Position numbers and translations under genes: made by a program
The notes under the pieces: generated by a model
Databases searched by the model: none
What the model saw: the letters and a program-made list of their open reading frames with translations, nothing else
Told to the model about the DNA's origin: nothing
In this document: piece after piece, positions 10,828-22,379 of the stretch
How positions within the stretch are numbered: the first letter of the stretch is position 1
Layout: every line of letters starts with the position of its first letter
From: Diphasiastrum complanatum
Taxonomy: Eukaryota > Streptophyta > Lycopodiopsida > Lycopodiales > Lycopodiaceae
DNA length: 64,000 nt
Direction of reading: 5' to 3'
NCBI GenBank assembly: GCA_029204225.1
Contig: CM055114.1
Coordinates: 12,894,144 to 12,958,143, forward strand

Positions 10828-11640
10828 CTATACATAGACGTGTAGTACCGTAGGAGCACCAAAAGGACTGTGGCTAGGAACAATAAGGCCTTGACGTAAT
10901 AAATCAGACACCTGACGCTGGACTTCCTCGCGCTCAACAATAGACAGACGAAAAGGAGGACGAGAAGGAGGTGATGCAGAGGAAACAAGGTCTATATGGT
11001 GGTTGACATCTCGTAAAGGTGGTAACTGAGTCGGCTCTCTAAAAACATGCTCAAATTCACACAACAGTTCAGAAAATACCTGTGGCAAAGGTGGTGCATC
11101 CGCAATAGGCTGAATTGGCTGAACAGAAAGAATAGCCGCACAGTGGGCCTTCGGGAGGCTCCGTATGAACTGCTTCCCGAAAATAAGCTGATAGTCCTGC
11201 CGAGAACCAATACCGGAAAATATATGCTGAGTACCATCATGAGAGAATGTCAATGTCTGCTGCTGGAGATCTACTGTAACCGCACCAAGGGATGCAAACC
11301 AATCAGCACCGAGGATAAGATCGTACCGTGTAAGTGGAATAATATGAAAATCTGCCTGACAAAGGAAGTCTCCAATCTGATATGAAAGCCGCTGATACAT
11401 CTGCGTGCTAGGAAAAGAGTGTGCGCTGGCAACCTCAACATGCAAGGGATAGGCATAGTGACTGGCATAGCATGAATGTGTGTAGTAATATGACTGCTGA
11501 GAAACGAGTGAGTGCTACCCGTGTCAACAAGGGCAATAAACTCACGACCAGTGATACGTACACGAAGACGGATATGGCGTGGACCCGGCTTACCGGCCCA
11601 AGTAGCATAAGCAAGTTGAGCATGGCATACAGCTAGATCA
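10828..11640 (-). pseudogene. Gypsy aspartic protease and start of reverse transcriptase
   Basis: The protease motif FIALVDTGSTHSFLSSH (about 11550-11500) has the catalytic DTG triad. A frameshift near 11445 leads into YDLILGADWFASLGAVTVDL, the end of the protease domain, then the RT N-terminus (LPPLRDVNHHIDL, near 11015, and VQRQVSDLLRQGLIVPSHSP near 10915-10860). The text then jumps from FGAPTVL to RLCIDYHTLNN: the usual F/L-V-x-KKxDGS block is deleted. Protease motifs look intact; RT is not functional. Confidence 0.8.
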
Positions 11641-11779
11641 GGGGGATCAGGAACAGGCTCAGTGGGTGTGGCAAACTGATCAACAGGTGGGTCATCATCA
11701 AGAATATGAAGGCATATGGCAGAATCAGGACCATCATCAGGTGTGTCAGCATCATGGAAATAGACGGCAGTAGCAGTGG

Positions 11780-12804
11780 CAGGCTGTCGGCAATCACGGG
11801 CGATATGATCAGGACTCTTACGGTTGAAACATAAGCTCTTCTCACGGATCTCAGACATCTCAGGCTGTGAGTAGCGACGAACAAAAACAAGACGAGGAGA
11901 AAAAGAAGGACGTGGTGCAGAAGAAAGAGTGGATGAAGGTGAACTGACAGATGTGGGACTAGCAGAGGATGGAGAGGAAAAAAATAGGACTTGTGAAAGG
12001 ACGCGAAGGACGAGAAACAGAGGAAGAGATGGGAGAGTACTTGTGCTGCAGTGCGGTAGCAAGGGAGATGGCGTGAGAAAGAGTGAGTGGAAAAAAAGAA
12101 GAAACATCATACCTGAGTGCGCCTCGTAGACCAACAACGTAGCGAGAGATGAGCTCCAATGTAGAAATCTCTGGAAATAGATAGGAAAGCTCTGTAAACC
12201 GTGTTGTATAAGCAGCCAAGTCACCAGTGTGAGATAAACTGCGAAAGATGTCGCGTTGTCGAATAAGCCACTGAGGATCAATCATCGCTAGGCGGAGTGT
12301 TGTCATAAACTCTGTCCAACTAGCAAGGCCAGGGTGTGAAGCCGTCTGGCGAAACATGCGCCACCAGGTAGCAGCACGGCCCTCCAAATGTAAAGCAGCC
12401 AAATGTATCCGCTGAATGTCAGTCTTAGGAAACATAAGGAAGTAGGTCTCAAGCTTAGAATACCAATTCTCGAGTTCATTCCCATCGGATGACCCAGAAT
12501 ACACAGTAAGCTGAACCTTATCCTTAAAGTCTCGTGGCAAAGGACCAGAAGATGAAGGAGTCTCGGGTGGTGGAAATGTACGCTGTGGGGGAACAGGTGG
12601 AGATAGTGGAGAAACACTGGACTGTAATGATAGTGTAGCAATCTAGGCAGAAAGAGCAGTGAACGTCTCTCGTAACTCCTGGCATAAATCAGTGCGTACA
12701 TCACTCATGGCTTCCCTAAGATGATCTCGGAATTCATGCCGTACTTCGTCAAGGTAAGTGGAAGACGGTATGCGAGGCTCAGAAGATGTAGGGGAAGTAT
12801 CCAT
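11780..12804 (-). pseudogene. Gypsy gag (capsid-like domain and degenerate zinc knuckle)
   Basis: Starts at the ATG 12804-12802, the first after the leader. The N-terminal part (MDTSPTSSEPRIPSSTYL) meets an in-frame TAG at codon 54 (12645-12643). The retrotrans_gag core follows (WYSKLETYFLMFP, HLEGRAATWWRMF, FTELSYLFPEISTLELISRY, 12460-12140). After a frameshift near 11980 comes a Ser/Pro-rich linker and a CCHC knuckle (LCFNRKSPDHIARDC, near 11825-11785) whose second Cys is Arg, so zinc binding would be lost. It would package element RNA in particles if intact. Confidence 0.8.
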
Positions 12805-13568
12805 GGTCGAGGAATGCAGGAAGTGAAGAGAGTGTAAGAAAAGCTTAATATCGGAGGGAGCGGACTTTTGTCGTCACCCCAAATACACTTTAGGTACACA
12901 AACGACACTAAGAGCAAGAAAGGAAATGACAAATGTCAAGAAAAGGTGTGGAAAGCAAGGAAAAACCAGGAAAGATACCTCTCGATAGAGCTCCAAGCGT
13001 GTGCGAAGAGCTGGCTGGAAAATGTGACCACAAGGAGAATGAAAGTGGGCGTTGGACAACCTCCAATCAATGCTGAAAATATGGCTGGAAATCTGTGGAA
13101 AACGTGATGAAATAGGGCGATGGACAGCCTCCAATCAAAACTGAAATATGGCTGAAACTCTGCTGGAACAATGGCTGAAAAATGTAATGAAGTAGGGCGC
13201 TGGACAGCCTCCAATCAATGCTGAAAAGATGGTTGGGAATCCTTTCCCCCCCCCCCCCCTGAATCAAATGGAGGATTCAAAAAAAAAAAAAAAAGAGGGA
13301 AAAGGATTTGGAACTTGGGCGCCAGAAATAATCTGCCCAAAAAAATAATAATAATTTCCGGCCGCCCAATTTAGCATAAGTACTTCCGCTAACTATCTGC
13401 TAAAGCTCCGCCAAGGAAAATGCTCTGATGGGAGTTGGTCCTCCTCCAAACTGTGCTGAATGTTGCTGAAGCAAAGAGACGAAAGCCCTCAGCAAAGAGA
13501 GAAAAATCAGCAAGGAAAATGGGCACCCAATCAGAAAATCAGATCTGAAATTCAGCAATCAGGGAAGT
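12805..13568 (-). other. Untranslated leader of the gypsy element
   Basis: Between PBS and gag start. It holds short tandem repeats (13045-13240), a run of 14 C (13246-13259) and a run of about 16 A (13279-13294). No gene. Confidence 0.6.
13045..13240. repeat. Three diverged copies of a leader repeat
   Basis: GGGCGTTGGACAACCTCCAA near 13048, GGGCGATGGACAGCCTCCAA near 13107 and GGGCGCTGGACAGCCTCCAA near 13196, each followed by TCAA(T/A)(G/A)CTGAAA(A)-type text and ATGGCTG words. Spacings are about 59 and 89 bp. Related words occur at 6643 and 6712. Confidence 0.65.
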
Positions 13569-13580
13569 GCTCTGATACCA
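13569..13580 (-). other. Primer-binding site for initiator tRNA-Met (gypsy element)
   Basis: Minus-strand TGGTATCAGAGC, the standard 12-nt complement of the plant initiator tRNA-Met 3' end. It lies about 16 nt inside the shared LTR edge, a gap longer than usual. Confidence 0.85.
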
Positions 13581-13596
13581 AGTTATGATCAAAATT

Positions 13597-14042
13597 TCAG
13601 GTGTTGAATCAATGAAGCATAATAGACAGCAATAGACTAAAGCCCTACAAGCAATAGACAAGACAATAGGTTCTCCCACGAAGAGCCCAAGCAATACCAA
13701 TCAATAATCTGAAAAATGAGTGTACAAATGCCCCTATGAATACCCTACCAATGAACCCTAAAATAGGAATTCAAAAGTAAAGGGAGGCAAAATGTGGAGA
13801 GAAAATAGTGCGCCCTCCTACGGGCCCCCACTCCACATATAACCATATAATAAGGGCCCAAGGCCAGTCAATGTCATAAAAAAGGACCCAGTGCGGGTCA
13901 TAAGCATATAAAAAGGCTCTGGGGCCTGTACATGACTAATATAAAATGCGTAACCAGAATTATACATAACCAACAGTAAATGTAAAGAGGCCTGCGATAT
14001 ATGCAGAGTAGCCCAGTAGGCCTGTATCCTGTAGTCCGTAAC
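13597..14042 (-). repeat. 5' LTR of the gypsy element
   Basis: Second copy of the LTR, about 446 bp, differing from 7829-8276 by a handful of substitutions and small indels. It should carry the element's promoter; the minus-strand text holds AT-rich TATA-like words near 13850-13920. It is followed, in element orientation, by the PBS at 13580-13569. Confidence 0.85.
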
Positions 14043-14049
14043 TTGACCT

Positions 14050-15640
14050 AATGAGCGACTGGTGACACCCAGCATGTAGATTGCATGTAGATCCAACATG
14101 CAACTAACCAAGTCAAACCATGGTGGCCAGTGGGTAGTGACTAGGGTTAGCTGGTTGGAGGCTAGAGCAAACCAAAGGGCCAATTAGACACGACGAAGCA
14201 TGGGCATTGCAGTTTGTCTAAGTTGTTATGTCTATCTCGAGAGTCAAGGCATTTTTTGGCCAACCTACATGGATTAGCTACTCATGCATGGACGCCACGT
14301 GCCCCGGGACAAAGATTGCAAGTTTCTAGCTTAAAAAATTGCCTATGCATGGGAAAAACTTCAATCTTTCACTGATTGGCCCTAGTACCACCTCGCCCCT
14401 TTATGAGCACCCAGCTTGAGTCATTAGTCAATCTATCATGACAACCACTTGACAACCTCTCTTGTCAAGCAGCCATCCCATGATCCTAAATCGTCGACTA
14501 GCCCACTAGCCAAATGTTGCACTGAGACCTCAAGGGAGCTCGAGGCAACCAACGTACCTTCGTGCATTCAACAACCTGCCCAACCAATCCAACCATCAAT
14601 ACACACAAAGGCCAACATACAAGCCAAAATTGGCTACATGAAGATGAGCAGCCCAAGACACTAACATGAATTTAGACATCCAACAGTGCAACGAAGACTC
14701 AACCTTGCGTCATGCCAATCAATATGAGCTCTACAGAGCTACTCCAAATCATCCACGCAAGCCAACCAACACAACCAATATATCATGCGTCCCTTCCATA
14801 ACCAACCAAGCCAACATATCTAGCGATGAAACCAATGAGCAAAGTGGGAAGTTGGAACCAACTAAATCATATGGCATAACACCAAGCCTAGCACCCACAA
14901 GCCCACCCTTGCGTCTGTTGCCAAAAACAAGTTGTAACTAGTCCTTGTCAAGTGAACTTCGCACGGAGGTGAAACCAAAACGGTAAGCCGCCCCAATGCT
15001 CATCTATATTGATTGAATGTGAGAAGGTACATTCATATTGACACCAACTGGTCTCCACGACAAAGTTGAGACCTAGAATCCTAGAGCTTGACTTACTACC
15101 AAGTTCTGACTACCTGTCACCCCTTACAGTTTTGTTGCCATTCTGAGCCTCCCCTCAATCCTTAAACACAATGTTACTTTAAAGTATTAAATGGTTTTCT
15201 AGTCTTAGATTATTTTTGGCGTTTTAAGGCCCTAGCAGTTTCTATCTAGCTCTTGACATTGAGCTCCAAGAATTGTCTAGGCCCAGAGTCAAGCTCCAGA
15301 GCTAGCTATTGAGTACAACTAAGTGACTGCTCGGAGGCTCAATCAAACCAAATATATCTTTCTAGCTCATCCACAAGTCTAAGGCTTAATCATGTCTTGT
15401 CTAGACATCTTTAGGACTTGTAAGTGCCATCCATCTAAGGCTTTTGAGGAACTATGGTTGCACCCAAGTCAACTTTCCAACAAAATGGCACAAATAGTTT
15501 GTCTAAACCTAATGTCTTATGAAGGAAACATGGATGTGAAGTCATTGTTCATTCAAACTGCACTTTCATCTCCCATGCTGACTGATGTTGTTAATGAACA
15601 GTAAGGGAAGTGATTTGTAAGATATTCACGTGAATCCAAT
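14050..15640. other. No recognisable gene
   Basis: A 1.6-kb stretch outside the gypsy element. The plus strand is rich in CCAACCAA- and ACCAACA-type words around 14480-14880, giving low-complexity Thr/Asn/Pro ORFs without family resemblance. A diverged relative of the 3.7-4.1 kb tandem unit lies near 15419-15490. Confidence 0.4.
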
Positions 15641-18054
15641 AGATTGGTTAAAAAATGTAGCATGGTTGCTTGACATAGCTCCCAAAATTTGTATAAGATA
15701 TTCTATATATCTCTTGCAAATACAATAAAACAAGTAATAAAACACACACACACACACATATATAGATAGATAGATAGATAAATAGAGAGAGAGAGAGAGA
15801 GATATTGATGTTATGGAGATATTGATGTTATGTTTAGGATAATATATGACCTTACAAAGGAGACGTGCAATCTCCAGTCCTATGGAGTCCAACCGCAACT
15901 TCTCAAAATTTATCCATAATACATCACCAGCTTATAACTAGGCTCAAATCCCTAATGGAGTGCACCATAGTAGAATAATAGTTGTCAAATCTAATATAAC
16001 TTATGATATATACATACATATGGTAAACAATAAGAAGATATTTTAAAGATCACCAAAAACAAAGGGCCATAACTATTTCATAGGCCATTTTGATTTGTCT
16101 CAAACTTTGAGTTAACTTTATCCTGTGTTCACCATAAATATTTTTTTCCTTATGATTTGATGTAGTTTACTATCGAAATGTAAAATTCAGATACTTTTAT
16201 GTTGGAGCACATATTTGACAACATACAAACACAAAAAAAGATTATAGTATGATTCATAGGCAAGAATACGGCCTATAGAAATATGGGAGTTTGTTCGCAA
16301 CTATGGTTTGCAATGTAGGGGTTAGTGTTGCTTGATTGCTTACGAACTTTTATGTTAGTAAGTGTATCTATGATGGGAAGTGCAGCATTCAAAACAAGTC
16401 TGACATAAAGTATGTATATAAATATAATATCATGGTCTATTGGCTAGATGACAAGCTACACTTTACTGTTAGAGTTCGTGTCATCAAAAATTAAGATTAA
16501 GTCCCAAGCTCTAAGATTCTAATGGATGTAATAGTGAATTATGATTGCTGGTGTGCACCTGAAAGCTTTGCAAACAGCTTGTTCGTTGTTAAATCATGTA
16601 TGTAAACAGCAGGTCGTAACCCCTGTTATAGAAATAGGTCTTAATAGAAAGATTTTGCGAGCACCACCTCTATAAATGCAATTTTTAAACTATTCACAAA
16701 TAGCATGCAATATAAAAAGGATAATGAAGTATAAGGCTCTGCTTACCATGCATATATCTTTGTGATTTTGGAATCTATCAAATTCAATATTCAACATGAG
16801 AAATGTCATCAAGTGATGCTTAGAAGAAAACCCTTGCCACCTTACGTAGAAAGTTACATACAACAAACCATCAACATAAAAGTAAATTAGAATATTAGCC
16901 AGCAACTACAACTTAAGGTCTCGTAAGTACCCAATCAAAAGTTGCTACTTGAATTACGAAAAACGCCCCAATTTCTTGGGTAGACCTATTGCTGACTAAA
17001 AAGTAAAGACTATCAACAACAAATTGATATATTTGTACAAAAGCAAGATATAAGATTCATCATTCATCTAGTAATCGCAATGAATTAGAAGGAACGTGCA
17101 ACTAGGAACAAAGCAGCCACCTCATTTTTTAAGTTGCATAGTATGAAATTTGAATATCTTCAACACACTAGAAGATTAAATGTTAACAAGTTTCTAGATA
17201 TATACAAGCTTTTATGCAGTATTAAACTACTTGATTAGTTTAGTTTTAAAAAACCTATCTAGTAGCATAAGGTGAAAAGATCCTTAAAATTGGTAGATAA
17301 GAAGCTCTATGTTTTAAATAGGTGCAGATTTTCAAAGAAACGTGAAATATTTCACGAAGGGATTTATTACCAAATGCACATATATCACATAGTGAAAGAG
17401 TCTACTCTGCAAGGCTATAATTTAGATCTAAGTAGCTAACCAACAAATCATTGGGTCATGAGTAATTGAAAATAATTGCTTAAGTGTACTTGAATATACT
17501 GACGACAAAGGACAAACAATTGGATTGTCTACCTCATCAATAGCTTCTAGTAGTCAATTGTACTGACTATTTAGAGTAGGCAATTGCATTGTTTTACTTA
17601 GTAGGCTAGTTGAGGAGTCAAACTAACTACTAGGAATAGATAACTATATCATTTACTTGATGAATAAACAGCTCAACTTACTACAACACTTTCAATGCCC
17701 TCAACAACTAACAGCATTGTTCTGATTTGTTATGTCTTGCATCTACATCGACTTATTATTGCTATACAATAGTATCCCGATGACCATTACATTAGCGATG
17801 TATTTACAGCATGCCTTACGATTGATGTACTGTCCATTGGGGATTTTTATATGTTGCTTTCGGTATACTTGTTGTGATGACTTGTGTCCTCTCCTTCAAA
17901 ATCTCCTTTGGTCGATACATTTACTAATAGTTATATTTTCACGTGTTTATGATTGGCTACTACCACAGCTAATCCGAGGCCTTTCTTCTAGTTTTTAAGG
18001 TTTAGTCATTTTTTAGACCCAACATTGAGGGCAATGGTTTATAAAGTTGGGGAG
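15641..18054. other. No recognisable gene; compound microsatellite at 15742-15802
   Basis: The AT-rich stretch begins with a compound microsatellite: (CA)n at 15742-15758, (GATA)n at about 15763-15782 and (GA)n at about 15785-15802. The remainder (15.8-18.05 kb) shows only short ORFs and no motif I recognise. Confidence 0.45.
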
Positions 18055-18490
18055 TGTTATATGTGTAGTATTATGGACACACATAGTCCGTGTTATGGAC
18101 ACACATAATCCACACTTCTCTATTTTTGGCCATTATTAGTGGACGCGCACTTTCTATTATATTTGACAGGCACTAGAACACTAATTTACATGGTTCCTAA
18201 CTTGGGCCCTAATATTTGAATTTTCGTTATCTCCCTGCAAGTCGATTGAAGAGGTAGCTTTTCATTAACATAAATAGCCACTAAGGCTATGCATTGTTAA
18301 CTAAGAGTTTGGAGTATTGAGCTATTTGTAGGGGAGTTCCAGCTTTGTATTGGAGATATGCCTAACCTATCAACTGCCATTGATCTGATAAATCTTCTTT
18401 GTTGGAGAATGCTTTTGAATAAATATTTTCCCGCTTTCACGAATGTTATTTGCTATCTTTCATATTGAATCTGTAGATGCGTTCATAACA
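18055..18490 (-). repeat. Candidate LTR with TGTTAT...ATAACA ends
   Basis: A 436-bp segment bounded by the 6-bp inverted words TGTTAT (18055-18060) and ATAACA (18485-18490), as LTRs are. Read on the minus strand it is preceded by GGATGGTAGG (18500-18491), a plausible polypurine tract, and it lies directly downstream of the minus-strand gypsy integrase relic at 18540-19400, where that element's 3' LTR belongs. The plus-strand flank GGGGAG (18049-18054) could also be a PPT for a plus-strand element. No second copy was found. Confidence 0.45.
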
Positions 18491-18539
18491 CCTACCATCC
18501 ACGAAACCAAGTGACGAATATGTTCATCGTAACTCGACT

Positions 18540-19400
18540 GAACTTGAACTTGAAGAATCAAGAACGGGAAGCGCACATGATCAATGGGTAACTTAACATG
18601 ACAGCTCATCAAACCTAAAAGCAACACGAAGGAGACTCATGAAAGGTTCACGTGCTCCAATGCTAGGGAGAAGCTAGAACCGGTATGTGATGGAACTAAG
18701 TTTTTGCAATATCCCAAAAGGACCATAATAGCAAGGATCAAGCATTTGTCTAAGACTACCTTTGTACAAATCTATGTCTAGCAAAGCGAAGGAGAAAATA
18801 TACATCCTAGCCCTCATTGAACTCCACATGTTGACTATGTCTATCTACAATAATTTTATATTGTTGGTGCATGCGCTGGTAGTGGAATACTTGGTAAAGC
18901 TGGTATGTGACCTTGTGCCAATAAGAAAGTGAAATCCCTCTATTGATGCTAACGAAGCTATTAAAGTTGTATTGTTTTGAGCCTATGTGTTGATCCAAAT
19001 CTCTACTGGTAGGTAAAATAAGACCTATTACAAATCTCTGACTTTCCATCAGCTGCAAAATGATATGTCATGCCCATCAATACCTAAATGTCCAAACCAT
19101 GGATATAAGCTTTGTCCAACAGAATCTTGATCGATCAATTTGGAGAGAGAAAGTACATGTAGTTGAAAGGTCTTTGACAAGAATAGGCATACACATTACT
19201 CTACTTAGTGTCAAAACAAAAATAAAGTGAGTTGCTTTGAAAAAATTTCCATTGCCACCATACAAGAACCAATATCCTTGTTGTATTTGGGGAAGGACCA
19301 TAACAACAGAGTCCACAAATGTTTGCCCATTGGGAATGAAGAATAGGCCAATGTTGTAGAGGTCCTTGTGTCTTACCCTTGAAATGCTCATTGCAGGCAC
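18540..19400 (-). pseudogene. Ty3/gypsy integrase relic (catalytic core to C-terminus)
   Basis: Minus-strand fragments in several frames follow a gypsy integrase: a PLQHWPIL-like start (~19350), an HGLDI stretch near 19090, SEICNRS and RDLDQHIGSKQYNFNSFVS (19040-18950, compare the usual DWDQHL..AEYSYN), IIVDRHSQHVEFNEG (18850-18807), then a GPF-like YYGPF degenerate (about 18735). Stops and shifts are frequent. Together with RNase H at 20740-21297 this is one old minus-strand gypsy element that was later split by repeats. Confidence 0.6.
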
Positions 19401-19424
19401 ATATGAAAATAGAGTTTCCTTCCT

Positions 19425-19790
19425 ATTCAGAGTCGATCGAATCGGAATCAGCCGAATCAGCCTATTTGAATCAGTCCTAGGATTTCAAATTGGTGAATCG
19501 GTTTTAGGGTTTCAAAACTCAAATTTTTAAAAAAGCCAAAAACATAGTTGCATAATGCATTGACCATAATAGTCTATAGATATCATGATCAAATTATAAA
19601 ATTTATAAGCATTAAAGATTCCAAATTGCAAAATGAAAAATGGGACCCCTCGCCGCTTAGGCCTCAGTAGTGGGGTCGCGTTCAAAAAAAAAAATTCAAA
19701 GGTCATCCGATTCGACGAATCAAATCGGTCGATTCCAATTCGAATCGGAATTGCAATTCGACCCGAATCGAATCGCGATTCAGTGAAATA
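19425..19790. mobile_element. MITE-like segment with arrays of CGATTCGAATCG-type words at both ends
   Basis: Both ends (19429-19510 and 19697-19783) are packed with short direct and inverted words around GAATCG/CGATTC, for example TCGATCGAATCGGAATCA on the left and CCCGAATCGAATCGCGATTC on the right. About 190 bp of AT-rich DNA lie between. The outer edges CAGAGTCGATCG and (reverse complement) CACTGAATCGCG are loosely inverted. Dense subterminal repeats are typical of non-autonomous hAT elements. Exact termini and target duplication are not settled. Confidence 0.45.
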
Positions 19791-19807
19791 CTCTTTGTGA
19801 GTAAACA

Positions 19808-20605
19808 ACATAAATGCTTCATGTGTACGAGTTTGCGAGCATGCTTGTATGTTTGCATGAAAGCCTAAAGGTTTGACAACGCATGCTTGAACAATTTATG
19901 TTGTTACCCTACATTAAGATGGAAACTTTTATGGCAGTTTTAGAACCAAAAATAGATTCAAGGTATGTATCAGAATTTTGTTTGAGAAATCAAATTGCAC
20001 AATTAGAAGAAAACAGTTGTAGAAACTCACAAGACAATCTGCGAAATTTGAGAGTACAGTGCATGAGAAGGACATCTAAAGTTTGCAACACATTTGCAAA
20101 TTGCAACTCAATGCAAGCACATTCGCTAGTATTTATGCTTCCAATTGGAGATAAGTGGGCACCAACAAAATTTCATGACGAGCAAGGGACATTTGATATC
20201 CATAATGATTTCCAACAATTACCACCAAAGGCTTGAGAGCTTCATGTGTATGAGTTTCCAAGCATGCTTGTATGTTTGCATGAAAGCCTAAAGGTTTGAC
20301 AATGCATGCTTGAACAATTTCTGATGTTACCCTACGTTAAGATGGAAAATTATACGGCACTTTTAAAACCAAAAATAGATTCAAGGTATGTATCACAGTT
20401 TAAAATGTTTGAGACATCAAATTGCACAATTAGAAGAAAACAGTTGTAAAAAATTACAAGACAATCTGCGAAATTTAAGAGTATAGTACATGAGAAGGAG
20501 ATCTAAAGTTTGCAACACATCAAATTGCAACTCGATGCAAGCACATTCGCTGGTATTTATGCTTCCAATGGGAGATAAGTGGGCACCCAACAAAATTGTG
20601 TCCGA
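19808..20605. repeat. Tandem duplication of a ~410-bp unit
   Basis: Copy one (about 19815-20172) and copy two (about 20240-20593) share long stretches: GCATGCTTGTATGTTTGCAT, GAAAGCCTAAAGGTTTGACA, AGATTCAAGGTATGTATCA, CAATTAGAAGAAAACAGTTG and CAAGCACATTCGCT. A 117-codon ORF (19883-20236) covers copy one, but the same frame is broken in copy two and matches no family, so I do not call it a gene. Confidence 0.85.
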
Positions 20606-20739
20606 AAGCAATGGTACTAGGAATGTGAAATAGTATAAGGAGTAACTTAGTAAGGGATAGACACAAATGGTTTAGCACAGGCATAAATGGTTTTGAGGTC
20701 CAAACAATCTTGATAGGCATCAAATAGGGTTAGTATCCA

Positions 20740-21297
20740 ATAAGATAAGCAGGGGGTGAGATATGGCATCAACAGACGCATTACTTTTGCCTAGTCAAGA
20801 GTGAATATCACCTTGGAAGGTCTATAAAGATCGGAGTCAACAAAATTGGCAGTCGTTGAGATCCTTTTGTGTACAAAAGTAACACAAATGCTGGTGGTGA
20901 GTGTACACTTTGCACTTTTTTAGTGCGTGGATGATAGCAAGCAGTTTATTTTCATGGATTGTGTATCGGTCTAATAGGAACAAAGTATATAGAATTCATA
21001 GGCAATAACATCTTGTTCCTATATAAGTATTAGGAATAGCCCCTCCAGCTGCATTGAAATTAGTCTCAACTATGGATTTCTCGTCGAAATCGACTGGAAA
21101 TACAACAGGAGCAGTGGTGAATAACTCTTCACGTTGTCAAAAGTGGACCAAAAATCAGGGGCCCACCCAAAATCTACGCATTTGCTAACTGGGTCATGAT
21201 GAGGAGAAGGAAATGTTGTATCAATACTCAATCTTGGAGATCTAATAGGATGCGTGAAACTGGTACTGCTTTTAGAAGTAGCTCTTGGTGAAATCAA
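20740..21297 (-). pseudogene. Ty3/gypsy RT connection and RNase H relic
   Basis: On the minus strand, FGWAPDFWSTFDNVK (about 21175-21130) corresponds to the connection domain and LLAIIHALKKCKVYTHHQHL (about 20945-20885) to RNase H. TQKDLNDCQ (near 20860) is followed by a KSNASVDAI-like remnant of the KSNxxADALSR motif (near 20785). The key Asp region (VETN, near 21065) has Asn for the usual Asp. Stops and shifts abound. Same strand as the integrase relic at 18540-19400. Confidence 0.6.
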
Positions 21298-22337
21298 GTT
21301 GGCACAAGCGAAACTTCAGACTACAACTAGAAATTTGGTAAACTGGGATAGTTTCAGTTGATTAGTCAGGAAATAGATAAACTTTGTGCTGGAGTCCCAA
21401 CAGGGACTTTACGGGTCCCTCACTAGGGTTTTGACTACCCCGTATGCTTATTTTGCCCAATTTGCACCACCTTCACTTACTGATCTACAGCAGCTTCGTG
21501 CTACCGTCTGGATGCGACTTGCTCTAAGAATCTATATGGGGTTCTATAAAAGAGCTTGCTGGAATCCGAGGCATCAATGATTCAATAATATCTGTTAGTT
21601 AGGGTTCGGACTCAACCTCATAGCTTTGGTAGTTTGGCACTGAAGGTTTATCCAGCACCTTGCATATTATATCGGCCAGTGGCATTGGTGTACATGTTGC
21701 ATCCGCCAATGGTCTATTACTACGCAAAATGTGAGACTTGGAAATACTGCAGTTCTTATTAGAATAACGCCATGTTTATGATCCCACTATTGAAGTTGAA
21801 TAAATGCTTTACCTTTTCGGCATATGCAATGCGATTGGTTTTAGGATGATAAGCAGAAGTGGAAATGCCACACCCTTGGCCCCAGAATAGGTGAGCACTC
21901 GGACCTCCTACCAGAGAGTAGGAGCAGATTGAGTTTCCACAAATTGCTAAAGCTGTTTGATCATTTACATAATGCAAGGGAGTGCCGTGATACCCCACAG
22001 CATATCTGCATTCACAATTTCACAATCTATTTCGCAAATGAGACGGTCTCATCTTCTTTGTGAGTTATATTTTCTTAAACTGCTAATTTTTGCAAGATAT
22101 GGAGAGGATTTAGAAATTTTGTCAGCGCAAAAGGAATGAATGCAATAAGACAACAAAAGAATGAATGAATTGTGGAAAAAACCTACTTGACAGTTATACC
22201 ATCCATGAGTGAGACCCGGGACAGGATTTGCAACTCAATCAATTCGAAAATGTAATTTACTCACAAGAGTTTGCTTAGAATGTAGACATTGCTCAATCCT
22301 TCCACGATGTATCGAATAATATTTATGGAAGAATCAG

Positions 22338-22379
<42 letters not shown>

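Larger units (their letters stand above)
7829..14042 (-). mobile_element. Ty3/gypsy chromovirus, near full-length, LTR-bounded, defective
   Basis: A ~6.2-kb minus-strand LTR retrotransposon with two ~447-bp direct LTRs (7829-8276 and 13597-14042), a PBS complementary to initiator tRNA-Met beside the 5' LTR, and the order gag, zinc knuckle, protease, RT, RNase H, integrase, chromodomain, PPT, 3' LTR. This order, the DTG protease, the integrase GPF/Y motif and the chromodomain identify a chromovirus. Many stops, frameshifts and two RT deletions make it inactive. The LTRs differ by only a scatter of changes, so it is not very old. TTGAC lies at both outer flanks (7808-7812 and 14043-14047) as a possible 5-bp target duplication, but the inner LTR edges do not agree perfectly. 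Confidence 0.9.

Noticed and set aside
19883-20236. 117-codon plus-strand ORF
   Set aside because: Lies in one copy of a tandem duplication whose second copy is broken in the same frame; no homology.
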